NCBI GenBank assembly: GCA_019456255.1
Contig: VRUG01000004.1
Coordinates: 1-64,000 of the forward strand
Direction of reading: 5' to 3'
DNA from: Planctomycetota bacterium
GTDB lineage: Bacteria > Planctomycetota > Phycisphaerae > Sedimentisphaerales > Anaerobacaceae
DNA: 64,000 bases
Position numbers and translations under genes: made by a program. The notes under the pieces are model-generated. The model saw only the letters and a list, made by a program, of their open reading frames with translations. It was not told the origin of the DNA and did no database searches. Numbering within the stretch: the stretch's first letter is position 1; every line of letters starts with the position of its first letter. Positions 25,880 through 34,895 of this stretch are shown here, in pieces.

Positions 25880-27094
25880 CTGGTTCGATACATAAGAACA
25901 AGACTTTCAGCAATGATGTTCATGCAGTTTTTTGCGTTTGGTGCCTTTTCTCCGATTTTGAGCCTGTACCTTAAAACTGAGCTTAATTTCACCGGCACCC
26001 AAATCGGCATGATTCTGGCGTCCTCCTCAATCGCCGCTTTCATCTCGCCGCTGATATCAGCCTTTATTGCCGACCGAATCATACGCGCAGAAAGGCTTTT
26101 AGTTTTGTGCCACCTCGCTGGTGCAGTGTTTATGTTTTTTCTATACTCCCAAAAAACATTCTCTGATTTCTTAATATTTTATATAGGTTACTGCATTGCA
26201 ATCGGGCCAACTACCGCTCTTATTAACACAGTGACATTTCACCATTCTCCGAATACCGAGCACCACTTCGGCAACATCCGTGTATGGGGTACCATCGGCT
26301 GGATCGTAGTGGCGTGGATATTCAGTTATCTCTGGCTAAACCGCGCAGCACCGGGCGCCGACGCAAGCCGACTGGCTCACGCTCTGATACTTTCAGCAAT
26401 TGCCTCGCTGGTTCTTGGCCTCTACGCATTGACATTGCCAAAATCCTCAGCAATGCAGTCAGGCCCGCGACGCATCATCCCGTCTGATTCTTTTGCCGTC
26501 ATGATTAAGGGCGATGTTATACTGATTTGCTTTGTCGGTTTTCTAATTTCGGCAGTAAACCGCATCTATTATTTCGGCACCGCACCGTTCCTGTCCCAGT
26601 TGGGCTTTAAAGATTCTTCTATCATGCCCATAATGACGTTAGGGCAATTCAGTGAGGTGTTTATGATGATGCTTTTGGGCGCTTCGCTTTTAAGATTTGG
26701 TTTCAAGAAAACTTTTATCATCGGCATCGTCGCGGAAATAATCCGTTTTTCGTCTTTTGCCCTGGCTGAAAAGTTTACCGGATTTGTTTTTCTCGGGATA
26801 TTATGTCACGGCCCGGCATTTGCTCTGTTTTTCACCGGAGTCTATATCTATCTCGATTCAAAATGCGATGCACAATCTCGCTCCGGCGTCCATCAGTTGT
26901 TTAGTTTAATAAATTACGGTCTTGCCTTTTTATTTGGAAATCTAAGTGCTGGCTGGATGATGGATTTATGCACCGACAATATCACCAGACAAATAAACTA
27001 CACTGCCTTTTGGCTCGCCCCCGCTGCTGTCTCAATACTTTCACTAATACTGATAGCGCTCTTTTTTCCCGACAAAAAAATAAGGGTAGACTGA
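25880..27094 (+). CDS. MFS transporter, nucleoside/sugar symporter type
   Basis: Twelve membrane segments are visible in a protein of about 404 residues, with the motif MMFMQFFAFGAFSPILSLYL near the start, as in the nucleoside:H+ symporter branch of the MFS family. The cargo is unproven. The first ATG (25913) has no ribosome site and lies at the start of the first helix. An AGGAGG seven bases before an in-frame CTG at 25880 indicates a CTG start, adding VRYIRTRLSA before the ATG. It converges with murA, the stops being 14 bp apart. Confidence 0.85.
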   Translation: MVRYIRTRLSAMMFMQFFAFGAFSPILSLYLKTELNFTGTQIGMILASSSIAAFISPLISAFIADRIIRAERLLVLCHLAGAVFMFFLYSQKTFSDFLIFYIGYCIAIGPTTALINTVTFHHSPNTEHHFGNIRVWGTIGWIVVAWIFSYLWLNRAAPGADASRLAHALILSAIASLVLGLYALTLPKSSAMQSGPRRIIPSDSFAVMIKGDVILICFVGFLISAVNRIYYFGTAPFLSQLGFKDSSIMPIMTLGQFSEVFMMMLLGASLLRFGFKKTFIIGIVAEIIRFSSFALAEKFTGFVFLGILCHGPAFALFFTGVYIYLDSKCDAQSRSGVHQLFSLINYGLAFLFGNLSAGWMMDLCTDNITRQINYTAFWLAPAAVSILSLILIALFFPDKKIRVD

Positions 27095-27107
27095 CCCACG
27101 GGGATTT

Positions 27108-28376
27108 TTATACACTCTCTCTAACAATTTTTGCGCCAAGGGGGTTAAGTCTGGTTTCGATTTTCTCATACCCTCTATCAATGTGATAGACGCGGTCTAT
27201 AACGGTGGTACCATCTGCGGCTAAGCCTGCCAGTACCAGCGCCGCTGATGCGCGCAGGTCCGAGGCCATCACGGGAGCGGCGACCAATTTTTTGACACCG
27301 GCAACAATAACAGCCTGGCCTTCCTTGCGAAGATTGGCCCCCATCCGATTCAATTCAGCTATATGCATGAAGCGGTCAGGGAATACCTTTTCAATTATCA
27401 CACTGTTACCCTTGCCCAATGCCAATAGCGCCATGAACTGCGCCTGCAAATCGGTCGGGAAGCCCGGATAAGGCTGGGTGGTTATGTCTGCGGTTTTGAT
27501 CGGGCCTTTACGCGTGACAAAACAGCCGCCATCATCAGCTTCGACTGTCACGCCGATACCTCTTAATTTGTCGACGACCGCCATCATATCATCGAGGCGG
27601 CAGTTTTCGATTTTCAATTCGCCTTTGGTAATCGCAGCGGCAACCATGAACGTACCGGCTTCTATTCGGTCGGGAATAATTTTATGTTCGACGGGTTGCA
27701 ATTCTTTAACGCCCTCGATAGTCAATCGCGGCGAACCTATACCGGAAATCTTCGCGCCCATTTTGTTAAGGCAGTTGGCAAGGTCCGCGACCTCCGGCTC
27801 GCATGCAGCTGACTCTATTACGGTCCTTCCTTTTGCCAGAACCGCTGCCATCATCACATTAGCGGTGCCGAGAACCGTCGAACCGAACGGTCCGCCGAGA
27901 AATATCTCTTTTCCCCGCAGTCCCTTTGGAGCATCGGCAACGATATAGCCGTTCTTAAGAGTGATTTTTGCGCCGAGTTCTCTTAGCCCTCTTAGATGGA
28001 TATCAACTGGTCTGTCACCAATGGCACAGCCTCCGGGCATTGAGACTTTCACTCGCCGGCACCGCGCCAGCAGCGGGCCGAGTATGCAGATGCTCGCACG
28101 CATCTGGCGGACAATTTCGTATTCGCCAACCGGATTATCAATAACGGTCGAATCGATACTCAAAGAATCGCCGTTGACTCTTGTCACTTTGCAGCCGAGC
28201 TTACGAAGTAGTCGCGCGCAAACGGTAATGTCCGAAAGATTCGGGACGTTTCTTAGAACCGATTTTCCAGGTGCCAGTATGGCTGCTGCCATTATGGGCA
28301 GCGAGGAATTCTTCGAGCCGTTAACCGCGACGGTGCCCTTTATCCTGACTGGCCCTTTGATTTTGAAAATGTCCAT
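27108..28376 (-). CDS. murA: UDP-GlcNAc 1-carboxyvinyltransferase
   Basis: This 422-residue enzyme adds enolpyruvate to UDP-GlcNAc in the first committed step of peptidoglycan synthesis. The N-terminal VNGSKNSSLPIMAA, the catalytic Cys117 in GGCAIGDRPVDIHL, the RIEAGTFM motif and the C-terminal DLRASAALVLAG are all present. Length and motifs fit MurA. A cysteine at the active site predicts fosfomycin sensitivity, since resistant natural enzymes carry Asp there. Its presence agrees with the L,D-transpeptidase at 55704 in pointing to a peptidoglycan wall. Confidence 0.97.
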   Translation of the reverse strand: MDIFKIKGPVRIKGTVAVNGSKNSSLPIMAAAILAPGKSVLRNVPNLSDITVCARLLRKLGCKVTRVNGDSLSIDSTVIDNPVGEYEIVRQMRASICILGPLLARCRRVKVSMPGGCAIGDRPVDIHLRGLRELGAKITLKNGYIVADAPKGLRGKEIFLGGPFGSTVLGTANVMMAAVLAKGRTVIESAACEPEVADLANCLNKMGAKISGIGSPRLTIEGVKELQPVEHKIIPDRIEAGTFMVAAAITKGELKIENCRLDDMMAVVDKLRGIGVTVEADDGGCFVTRKGPIKTADITTQPYPGFPTDLQAQFMALLALGKGNSVIIEKVFPDRFMHIAELNRMGANLRKEGQAVIVAGVKKLVAAPVMASDLRASAALVLAGLAADGTTVIDRVYHIDRGYEKIETRLNPLGAKIVRESV

Positions 28377-28449
28377 AAGCTATTTTCCTTGCAAACTGCT
28401 GCCCAATGTAATATAAGACGGCTTTGGTTTCAAGGCTGCAAAAACTTAA

Positions 28450-29298
28450 ATGAACGAAATACAATCCAGTCAAGACATGTTTTTTTCCGTCATTATCAAC
28501 TATGGGCTCTACCTGGTGGGAATTTCTATCTTTTTTACCTGGCTGGTAAGAACCTCTTTAGGGACAGAGTCGCTGACAAATTCGGTTCCCCGCCGCACCA
28601 ATATGCCGATTTACCTCCCGTTTGTACCGCTTTTGATATGGTTCGGGTTCAGCTTGATCGTAATAGGCATCAGCGAAAAAATTTGGCCCGAACTGCCCGA
28701 CTGGGCCAGCACCTTAATAAATAATCTCGCCATGTGTACCGGTGCGACAGCTGCTTTTGTGATAACACTTCGACTGGTTCGCAAACATTTTTCGCGGCGG
28801 ATTAAAGGGCTTGGCCTTGACGTCAAAACAATACCAAAAGATTTAGGGTTCGCCATTTTAAACCTGCTAAGCGTCTGGCCTATCTTACTGTGCATATTAT
28901 TGGTGACAGTCTATATCGGTAGGTTCTTTTCGCCTGACTTTGAGATTCAGCAGCACAGCCAACTTGAAAAAATATCCCAGCATTCACAAATCTATGTAAA
29001 GATATTAATCTTCATCACAACAACAACGATAATGCCGCTAATTGAAGAATTGTTATTTCGGGGCCTGTTCCAGACGATAATACGGTCAATTACCTCAAAG
29101 CCGTGGCTTTCAATTACACTGGTCTCACTTTTGTTTACGAGTATTCACGTCAACGCCGAACACTGGCCCGCACTTTTCGTCTTATCGATGTGTCTGGGAT
29201 ATTCCTATGAAAAGAGCGGCTCGCTGTTTCGCCCGATGTTCATACACATAATATTCAATACGTCAAGCGTGATAACGGTAATGATGCAGTCGGGTTGA
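28450..29298 (+). CDS. CPBP family intramembrane protease
   Basis: The 282-residue protein has about seven membrane segments and the CPBP (Abi/CAAX-like) motifs: EELLFRG (199-205), SIHVNAEHW with His233, and MFIHIIFN with His266. The glutamates and histidines form the glutamic intramembrane protease site. Members process prenylated proteins or peptides, or give self-immunity to bacteriocins; no bacteriocin genes are near. It is divergent from murA. A hairpin element follows 29 bp after its stop. Confidence 0.9.
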   Translation: MNEIQSSQDMFFSVIINYGLYLVGISIFFTWLVRTSLGTESLTNSVPRRTNMPIYLPFVPLLIWFGFSLIVIGISEKIWPELPDWASTLINNLAMCTGATAAFVITLRLVRKHFSRRIKGLGLDVKTIPKDLGFAILNLLSVWPILLCILLVTVYIGRFFSPDFEIQQHSQLEKISQHSQIYVKILIFITTTTIMPLIEELLFRGLFQTIIRSITSKPWLSITLVSLLFTSIHVNAEHWPALFVLSMCLGYSYEKSGSLFRPMFIHIIFNTSSVITVMMQSG

Positions 29299-29327
29299 AA
29301 ATGAGCGCAGAAAAAGAGGGAGACTGA

Positions 29328-29376
29328 GGCCCCCTAAAAGTTTGTCTTCGGTCACCCAGCCTCCCAAGGAGGAGAG
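29328..29376 (+). ncRNA. Structured hairpin element, copy 2
   Basis: The stem is GGGAGACTGAG (29328-29338) against CCCAGCCTCCC (29355-29365) with two mismatches. The loop begins GCCCCC and contains AAAAG and TCTTC, followed by AAGGAGGAGAGAGAAA. The arrangement, the C-run in the loop and the purine tail match the element at 11643-11704. It lies 30 bp downstream of the CPBP protease stop on the same strand. No gene follows, so it is not simply a leader. Confidence 0.45.
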
Positions 29377-29599
29377 AGAAAATATTAGTATTAACCGCCT
29401 TAACAGCAGCTAATAATCATTTCCTAACCAAAGCTTAATATACATTTGCCAACTGCCAAATCTTAACCGGAAAAAATTGTAAGATTTTTTGTGCGATGTT
29501 TATCGGACGCCTGCCCCCGCCCTAAGCTGCAAAAATGTACTTTTTCCTTGCAAAGACCCCGAACAAAATAAAAACACCTGCTGTGATAACATTAAAAAC

Positions 29600-30110
29600 A
29601 AAGGCGACAATCTGACCTTTTATTGGGTTTGTTCCCCCATAGATTTCCCTTTGGCAAGGACAAGCTAAATAAATCTAAACATCCCCATAGATTTGCCAAA
29701 ACAAATCTTGCAATGGGGACAAGTGGGGGCTGGTTGGGTTTGTTTTTGAGGCTCTGCGAAGGCATACATTTCCATAATCCTTTTTCAATACATGACTTAC
29801 GTTCATCCGGCTGTATAGTAAATTGGGTTTGTTTTCCATAAAAACGTTGGGCTCCGAAAGACGCGGTGTCCCGAAAAGACATCGGGGCTCTTCGCTTCGC
29901 TTCGTGTGCATAAATTGGGTTCGTTTTGGGTTCGTTTTTCGGCTCTGGGAAAGGTGTAAATTCTTGTAATTGTTTGTTGGGTAGTGGTTTATGTTCATTT
30001 TTCATGTCTCACAAATTGGGTTCGTTTATTAAAACGTTTATTATTTGCAACGATCCGTCTCCGTCCTTTGGACTTCGCCGCGACAGGCAGATTGACACAG
30101 ATTTATATTA
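29600..30110 (-). repeat. Interspersed degenerate repeat region
   Basis: Reverse-strand blocks repeat those of 5280-6060: atgaacataaaccactaccc, caacaaacaattacaagaat, gaacccaaaacgaacccaat and a tccccata...aatgggga hairpin (29689-29723). Chance translations give K-T-N-P-rich peptides, and small open frames here (29592-30005, 29675-29998) are artefacts of the repeat. Between 29380 and 29600 I see nothing. Confidence 0.7.
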
Positions 30111-30610
30111 GCCACAGAGAACACCGAGTACACAGAGAAAAACATAAGTTTAACCACGAATAGACACGAATAAACGCGAATTAAGAAAATATTAAAGAAA
30201 TTTAAAATGGTAACGTTCAAATTAGAAACCCCCGATTGCTTTTACTATTGATTATTGATTAATGATAATTGATTATTAGGTATTATACCAGATTATTTGT
30301 TTAAAATCAAGATAAATTTTAGCTAAATTACCCCTTCGACTGGGCTCAGGGCAGGCTCCGAACGCGAAGGGCATGAAGAATTTTTAGCCACAGAGGGCAC
30401 AGAGGACACGGAGAAAAGAAAGAAAAAGTTGAATCCCGCAAAGGCGCTGATACCTATGGCACAGGGGCGCAAAGGAAAGTATTTTGTAGAAGGCAGGGAA
30501 AAGGGGAATTTTAACCACCCTTCGACTGCGCTCAGGGCAGGCTCCGAACATGAAGAGCACGAAGAAAAGAATTTTAACCACGGATTAACGCAGATGACAC
30601 GGAGGGGGGG
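30110..30610. repeat. Mixed short dispersed repeats
   Basis: Two near-identical 28-bp blocks, ttcgactgggctcagggcag (with gctccgaa) at about 30334 and ttcgactgcgctcagggcag at about 30531, are interleaved with copies of accacagag / cacagaggacacgg and aaccacgaatagacacg (30112, 30152, 30384, 30575). These resemble dispersed repeats found in many environmental genomes. A stretch of attgattattgattaatg at about 30245 is simple sequence. There is no coding potential with ribosome sites. Confidence 0.6.
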
Positions 30611-30709
30611 ATTTAAGGACGAAATTTTGTATCCTCGCCGTGCTGCGCTCGTCGCAGCAGGTCGCATATCGTATCTCGAAGAAAAACCACCCCACTGAGA
30701 CCGAATAGG

Positions 30710-31171
30710 TCAGACGTTTGATTCTTTGGTAAAATCGCCTGGCAAGTTTTCACGAAAGACTTGCAATACCGCTTTTATATCGTTCGCAATTTTAATATAA
30801 GACCACCGCGGTTTTTCTTTTTGTGAACGAGTATGTGTAAAATGAGCAAGATATTTATGTGTATCTCCTTCTGTTTTATTGAGCAACTTTGTTTTTGGAG
30901 GCCGGATACTTTCCCAAGAGCTATCAGGTGTGAAATATTGGCTTGCTCTAACGTTATCTTTATATGGTTCATCCTTGTATAGAAATTCGATAAGTATTCT
31001 GGTGTGGATGAGAAAGGATTCTAATAACGCATTATGAATCACGCTCTTGCCCTGATCGTCGGCAGCAAGAATATTCGCCAAAGACCACAGCATCCAGACT
31101 TCATACTCAAGGTGTTCCAGCGCACCTTTTAATTCTTCTACGGTTCTATTTTCTGTCTTTGCTCTATTCAT
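30710..31171 (-). CDS. Hypothetical alpha-helical protein
   Basis: The protein has 153 residues, is soluble and predominantly helical, and begins MNRAKTENRTVEELKGALEH. The helix containing NALLESFLIHTRILIEFLY and the following acidic turn recall small HEPN-type helical bundles, but the R-x4-6-H motif is not clear. I do not recognise the family. It starts after AAAAAGGAAACG and shares a 21-bp upstream motif with the next gene. It lies beside repeats in an accessory region. Confidence 0.6.
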   Translation of the reverse strand: MNRAKTENRTVEELKGALEHLEYEVWMLWSLANILAADDQGKSVIHNALLESFLIHTRILIEFLYKDEPYKDNVRASQYFTPDSSWESIRPPKTKLLNKTEGDTHKYLAHFTHTRSQKEKPRWSYIKIANDIKAVLQVFRENLPGDFTKESNV

Positions 31172-31243
31172 TTTATTAGCGTTTCCTTTTTAACATCACC
31201 GCACCAAGGCAACTATTTTCAAAAACAAGAGGAGGCATTTAAT

Positions 31244-31801
31244 CTATTTTATAATCGGCGTACCCCTAAATTCGTCTATCGTCCAGAATAGCTCTGCTCC
31301 ATCAACTTTGGGTATTTCAATGCTAAAATGGCCTGAGCGATTAGACACGATATCGATTCCACGCCTAAATTGCCGAGACCAGCGAATATCCCCGTTCTTC
31401 TCTTTGGCTGTTATCGTGATTGTAGCTTCTTCAAGGTCATAGTAACTTCCATTATACAAAGAAACTTTAAAGTATTCTGAAATACTCTCCACTCCCAACG
31501 GTTCTACGGGCGTTACACTATAAGTTGTATCAATCTTCTTCACTTCCTCTGGTAGTAGTTTTAGTGGTAGTTTTAGGGGAGCTGGCTTCTCTCCAATAAT
31601 TTCATCAAAACTGCGGACTTTGGGTCCTATTTTTACTTCTTTAACCTCACCAGTAAAACGGTTGATTCGTAATGCAAAATAGGGTCTTTTAGTCGGAAGG
31701 TATCTGTATTTTGTTGGCCAAACTGTAACTGCAAAAATCACAGCCATAAGCAAAATTACTGTTAAACCAACCCATAGGACAATACTTTGTTTTCTGTTCA
31801 T
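31244..31801 (-). CDS. Membrane-anchored hypothetical protein
   Basis: The 185-residue protein has one N-terminal membrane segment (about 8-28, IVLWVGLTVILLMAVIF). A beta-rich soluble domain of about 150 residues follows, containing YFALRINRFTGEVKEV and, near the C-terminus, VDGAELFWTIDEFRG. The soluble part is probably periplasmic. No family is recognised. The ribosome site is AAGGAAGA. A leader motif upstream (31831-31851) is shared with the 30710-31171 gene, so both may be regulated alike. Confidence 0.65.
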   Translation of the reverse strand: MNRKQSIVLWVGLTVILLMAVIFAVTVWPTKYRYLPTKRPYFALRINRFTGEVKEVKIGPKVRSFDEIIGEKPAPLKLPLKLLPEEVKKIDTTYSVTPVEPLGVESISEYFKVSLYNGSYYDLEEATITITAKEKNGDIRWSRQFRRGIDIVSNRSGHFSIEIPKVDGAELFWTIDEFRGTPIIK

Positions 31802-31924
31802 AACTATCTTCCTTCAAAATTATCTTTTCCTTAACACTACCGCACCGAGGCCGAGCGTTCTCTTTTGGTGTATGGCTTTCTTTTACATTGTTGTCCTGCT
31901 ATTTTCCAATCCGACAGAATATGA

Positions 31925-32677
31925 TTACAACTTCCGTCTTTTCTTCTGTAATTGTTCAATAACGGTTAAAGTATCACAAATTGTACCGAATACATCCTTA
32001 GTGATGTCTGGTTGATAATGGACGGCATTATCTCCATCTCTTTTAATTCTTTGCGCTAATGTTCTCGTGTTTCTATCAATAAGACCCTCCTTAAAAGCAG
32101 CATAAATTCTATTGCTTAAAGTAAAATCCACATGCTTCTCTCTGCAATGCCTTTCGCAAATATCGTCTAATATATTTTCTCGAAATGCCGTATCTAAAAC
32201 GCTTCTACAAAGCATAACACACTCCGGTTCAAAACCCCAGATATAACAGCGGCTTAGCCTTGCAAGGAATTGTCGTGTTGGTTTGGATAGGTGTGCATCC
32301 AGAACAAGTTTATAAAGGTCAAAAATCCTTCTGGCTCCTTTCGTCATCTTCTCTACAGATTCCCAGGCTAAATCTATAGAAAATCGTTCCCATACCAATT
32401 TCAAAGGCGATTCTTCGTCCAGAGGGGAGTCCGCTGTGAAAACCGGCGTAAAAAATTGCGGGTTGTTTGCTTCATATTTAAGGATTCCCAAGTCATCATC
32501 TATAGGTTCGATTTCTATTAGTTGCTCAGAAATCTTCAAAACTGATTTAGCAAAGCGCTCTGCCTGGTCATACTGCGTTTTTCCTTCCCCGTCCGACTCC
32601 CGATCAGATTCGTAGTTGCCAATCATAGTCTCTAACAAAGCGAGCAAGCCCTGCCGCCAATAAAAACCATCATACAT
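31925..32677 (-). CDS. DUF4145-like (HEPN-related) protein
   Basis: I start this at the ATG at 32677 (MYDGFYWRQG) with AGGAG ten bases upstream; a TTG at 32743 would add 22 residues. The protein has 250 residues. The C-terminal 110 residues follow the DUF4145 pattern: CVMLCRSVLDTAFRENIL, then LSNRIYAAFKEGLIDRNT and AQRIKRDGDNAVHY. DUF4145 is a HEPN-related domain found in some restriction and RNA-targeting proteins. The N-terminal half is unassigned. The family assignment is by eye, with moderate confidence, and no activity is claimed. Confidence 0.65.
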   Translation of the reverse strand: MYDGFYWRQGLLALLETMIGNYESDRESDGEGKTQYDQAERFAKSVLKISEQLIEIEPIDDDLGILKYEANNPQFFTPVFTADSPLDEESPLKLVWERFSIDLAWESVEKMTKGARRIFDLYKLVLDAHLSKPTRQFLARLSRCYIWGFEPECVMLCRSVLDTAFRENILDDICERHCREKHVDFTLSNRIYAAFKEGLIDRNTRTLAQRIKRDGDNAVHYQPDITKDVFGTICDTLTVIEQLQKKRRKL

Positions 32678-32890
32678 TATCTTTATTTCTCCTACTAAAA
32701 AATTGCTATTGTTTTGCGGCGTACCAAAAAGGACACTGCTCAATCGCTTTTATTCCAAGCCTGAAACGGCTATTTGTTTACTGGCTTCAATTTATCCATT
32801 TTATAACTGAATATCAATGACATTTTGTGAAAATTGTTGTCTATAACGCTTATTCGGGTTAAAATAGCAGCATGTGTTGGAGAAGATTTT

Positions 32891-33472
32891 ATGGCATTAA
32901 ACAGCAAAGAAGCGAAAGTAATCAGAGAGTTCGCTGAAACAATAGAAAATTTCGTCAATTCGGCAGTGGGAAAAAGACTCACTTTGGACGAGCTATCGGA
33001 TGGAGTCCTGACAATAATCACTAGAGGTCAAAGCAGGGTAATTACACTGCTGCTGAGGGAAAGTCCTGAACCGGGCAAACAGGTTAAAGATGACATTCAA
33101 AATTTACGTGAACAGGTAAGTGTTGAGCTTCGGGCTAATTTGATAAATAGTGGTTTGGGTTCTGCTTCAGAATACACTTTTAACCGCATTGTGAACGATG
33201 CGAGGACGCTTGCTCAGAGACTTCGGGATGCAGTGGGTGATTTACCAAACGAAAAGCCAGCGGAAACAGGGAAGAATGCTGCTACTGCGAAAGGTTGGGG
33301 AATTAAGAGGATAACCGGATGGATATTCAAGAAAACTTCGCATTTTATTTTAACGGTTATTGTTGCTATTTTTGTCACTGTTATTGCGGCTATAATGGTT
33401 GACATCCTTGCTGACTTCGGTTGGCTTCAGTCAATCAAGGCATTTATTTACAGGATATTGTGGCCTAAGTGA
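32891..33472 (+). CDS. Hypothetical protein with C-terminal membrane segment
   Basis: The start is the ATG at 32891 with GGAGAAG five bases upstream; an upstream in-frame start at 32834 lacks a ribosome site. The 193-residue product has a helical, charged N-terminal domain (1-110), a linker and one membrane segment (about 150-172, HFILTVIVAIFVTVIAAIMV). A short tail ends in the sequence YRILWPK. I recognise no family. It lies among other hypothetical genes between repeat-rich DNA and dapB. It might be the membrane partner of a small accessory system, but that is only a possibility. Confidence 0.6.
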   Translation: MALNSKEAKVIREFAETIENFVNSAVGKRLTLDELSDGVLTIITRGQSRVITLLLRESPEPGKQVKDDIQNLREQVSVELRANLINSGLGSASEYTFNRIVNDARTLAQRLRDAVGDLPNEKPAETGKNAATAKGWGIKRITGWIFKKTSHFILTVIVAIFVTVIAAIMVDILADFGWLQSIKAFIYRILWPK

Positions 33473-33589
33473 ATACCGTTTCGTTGGCCGTTAGTCAAGT
33501 GTAAATAGATTGCTTCGCTTCCCTTGGGGACAGGTCGCTCGCAATTGTAAATGTTACGTAAAACGGTATATACCCCATGAACTGTTATA

Positions 33590-34387
33590 TTATTTTAGTC
33601 CGAGGACGTCAGCCATTGAATACTGCGCAGGCTTTTTCCCGGCGAGCCATTTGGCAGCTCGCAAAGCTCCGCGGGCAAAATTGTCTCTGCTATGAGCGTT
33701 ATGGCTTAATGTGATGGTCTCGCCTAGTGTGGAGAAAATGACATCGTGTACGCCGGCAATATCGCCTGCGCGGACAGCGTGGATACCGATGGTGCCTTTT
33801 TGCCTGATCGCATCTTTGCCGCTTCTGCCGTAAGTGAAAGTGCCGTCCAGATAATCACCGGTTTGGGCGCAGATATTTTCTGCCAGCGTTAAAGCTGAAC
33901 CGCTCGGTGCGTCTTTTTTGAATCGGTGGTGCTGCTCGACAATTTCGACGTCATAATCTTCGCCGAGCATTTTGGCGACCTTGCCGACGGTGGCAAACAA
34001 AACATTCATACCGACGCTCATATTGGTTCCGTAAATCAGAGGTATTTTGGCAGAGGCTTCGGTTATCTTTTTATGCTGTTTGGCAGATAGGCCTGTAGTG
34101 CCCAAAATCAGTGCCGCTTTTTGCTCTAAGCAGTAATCGGCCGTCTGGTCGGTGCCTTCGGGCTGAGAAAAATCGATCACCACTTCACCGCCGGGCGGAT
34201 ACTCGCTTTGAATATTAATACCAAGCTCTCCGGCGCCTGCGACGATACCGGCATCTTTACCGATATCCGGGTGGTCGGCTTTTTCAACCGCACCGATAAT
34301 ATCGAACTGATCAGCTTCAATTGCCAGAGACAAAATGCGTCTTCCCATCCTGCCCGCTGCTCCGCAAACAATCAGCTTAGGTCCCAT
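33590..34387 (-). CDS. dapB: 4-hydroxy-tetrahydrodipicolinate reductase
   Basis: This 265-residue enzyme reduces the lysine/diaminopimelate intermediate with NAD(P)H. The nucleotide motif GAAGRMGRRIL (9-19), the catalytic region EQHHRFKKDAPSGSA (151-165; His153/His154 and Lys158) and GTNMSVGMNV (120-129) are intact. It supplies meso-DAP for peptidoglycan and lysine. The start follows AAAAGGAGATACA. A 162-bp inverted-repeat element (34407-34568) ends 20 bp before the start codon, so it would be in the dapB leader or promoter. Confidence 0.96.
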   Translation of the reverse strand: MGPKLIVCGAAGRMGRRILSLAIEADQFDIIGAVEKADHPDIGKDAGIVAGAGELGINIQSEYPPGGEVVIDFSQPEGTDQTADYCLEQKAALILGTTGLSAKQHKKITEASAKIPLIYGTNMSVGMNVLFATVGKVAKMLGEDYDVEIVEQHHRFKKDAPSGSALTLAENICAQTGDYLDGTFTYGRSGKDAIRQKGTIGIHAVRAGDIAGVHDVIFSTLGETITLSHNAHSRDNFARGALRAAKWLAGKKPAQYSMADVLGLK

Positions 34388-34406
34388 TGTATCTCCTTTT
34401 TAAGCC

Positions 34407-34568
34407 TTAGAGCAATTCAAGAAAATCTATAGCTGTTGGCGGCTACTGCAAATTGCCATGCCTGCTTCCGGCTGTATCGAAATATTTCAATATCTCTGCT
34501 TCGCCATCATTGTCCTGACAATTTTCGCTACACCGCAACAGCCACATCTTTACTTGAAGTGCTCTAAA
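34407..34568 (-). repeat. 162-bp inverted-repeat element, copy B
   Basis: In the dapB direction the element starts TTTAGAGCACTT, ends GAATTGCTCTAA and contains gatattgaaatatttcgata. It is the same length as copy A at 21683-21844. A 34-codon open frame (MWLLRCSENC...) occurs within this copy only and has no clear ribosome site. It sits immediately upstream of the dapB ribosome site. The rest of the 34388-34736 gap shows no gene. Confidence 0.55.
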
Positions 34569-34895
34569 TGAACATATCGATAGAAATATAACCTCCCTGA
34601 TTTACATTTACAAGACAAAAGATGAAAGCTTCCCGGGGAAGAATTTATAGGCCTGTAACATAAAAGCAAAAAATTACAATAAAATTGAACAAATGCCCTT
34701 TTTATTTACTACAGTTAAGTATGGAGGTAAAGAAAAATGAAAAGTAGACTTTTAGTGATTTCGTTGATTGTCGTTGTTTTTGCTGGTTTGACTTTCGTTG
34801 CGGTGACCTGCTCCCCAAAAACTGTACCAGTTAAAGTGAGAGTATAATCGACTTTTATTGTATACTATTTAGGTATCAGAAAGGAGATTGTACAG

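Noticed and set aside
29592-30005. Frames giving K-T-N-P-rich proteins.
   Set aside because: They lie within an interspersed repeat that is also present in the opposite orientation at 5280-6060. They are not consistent genes.
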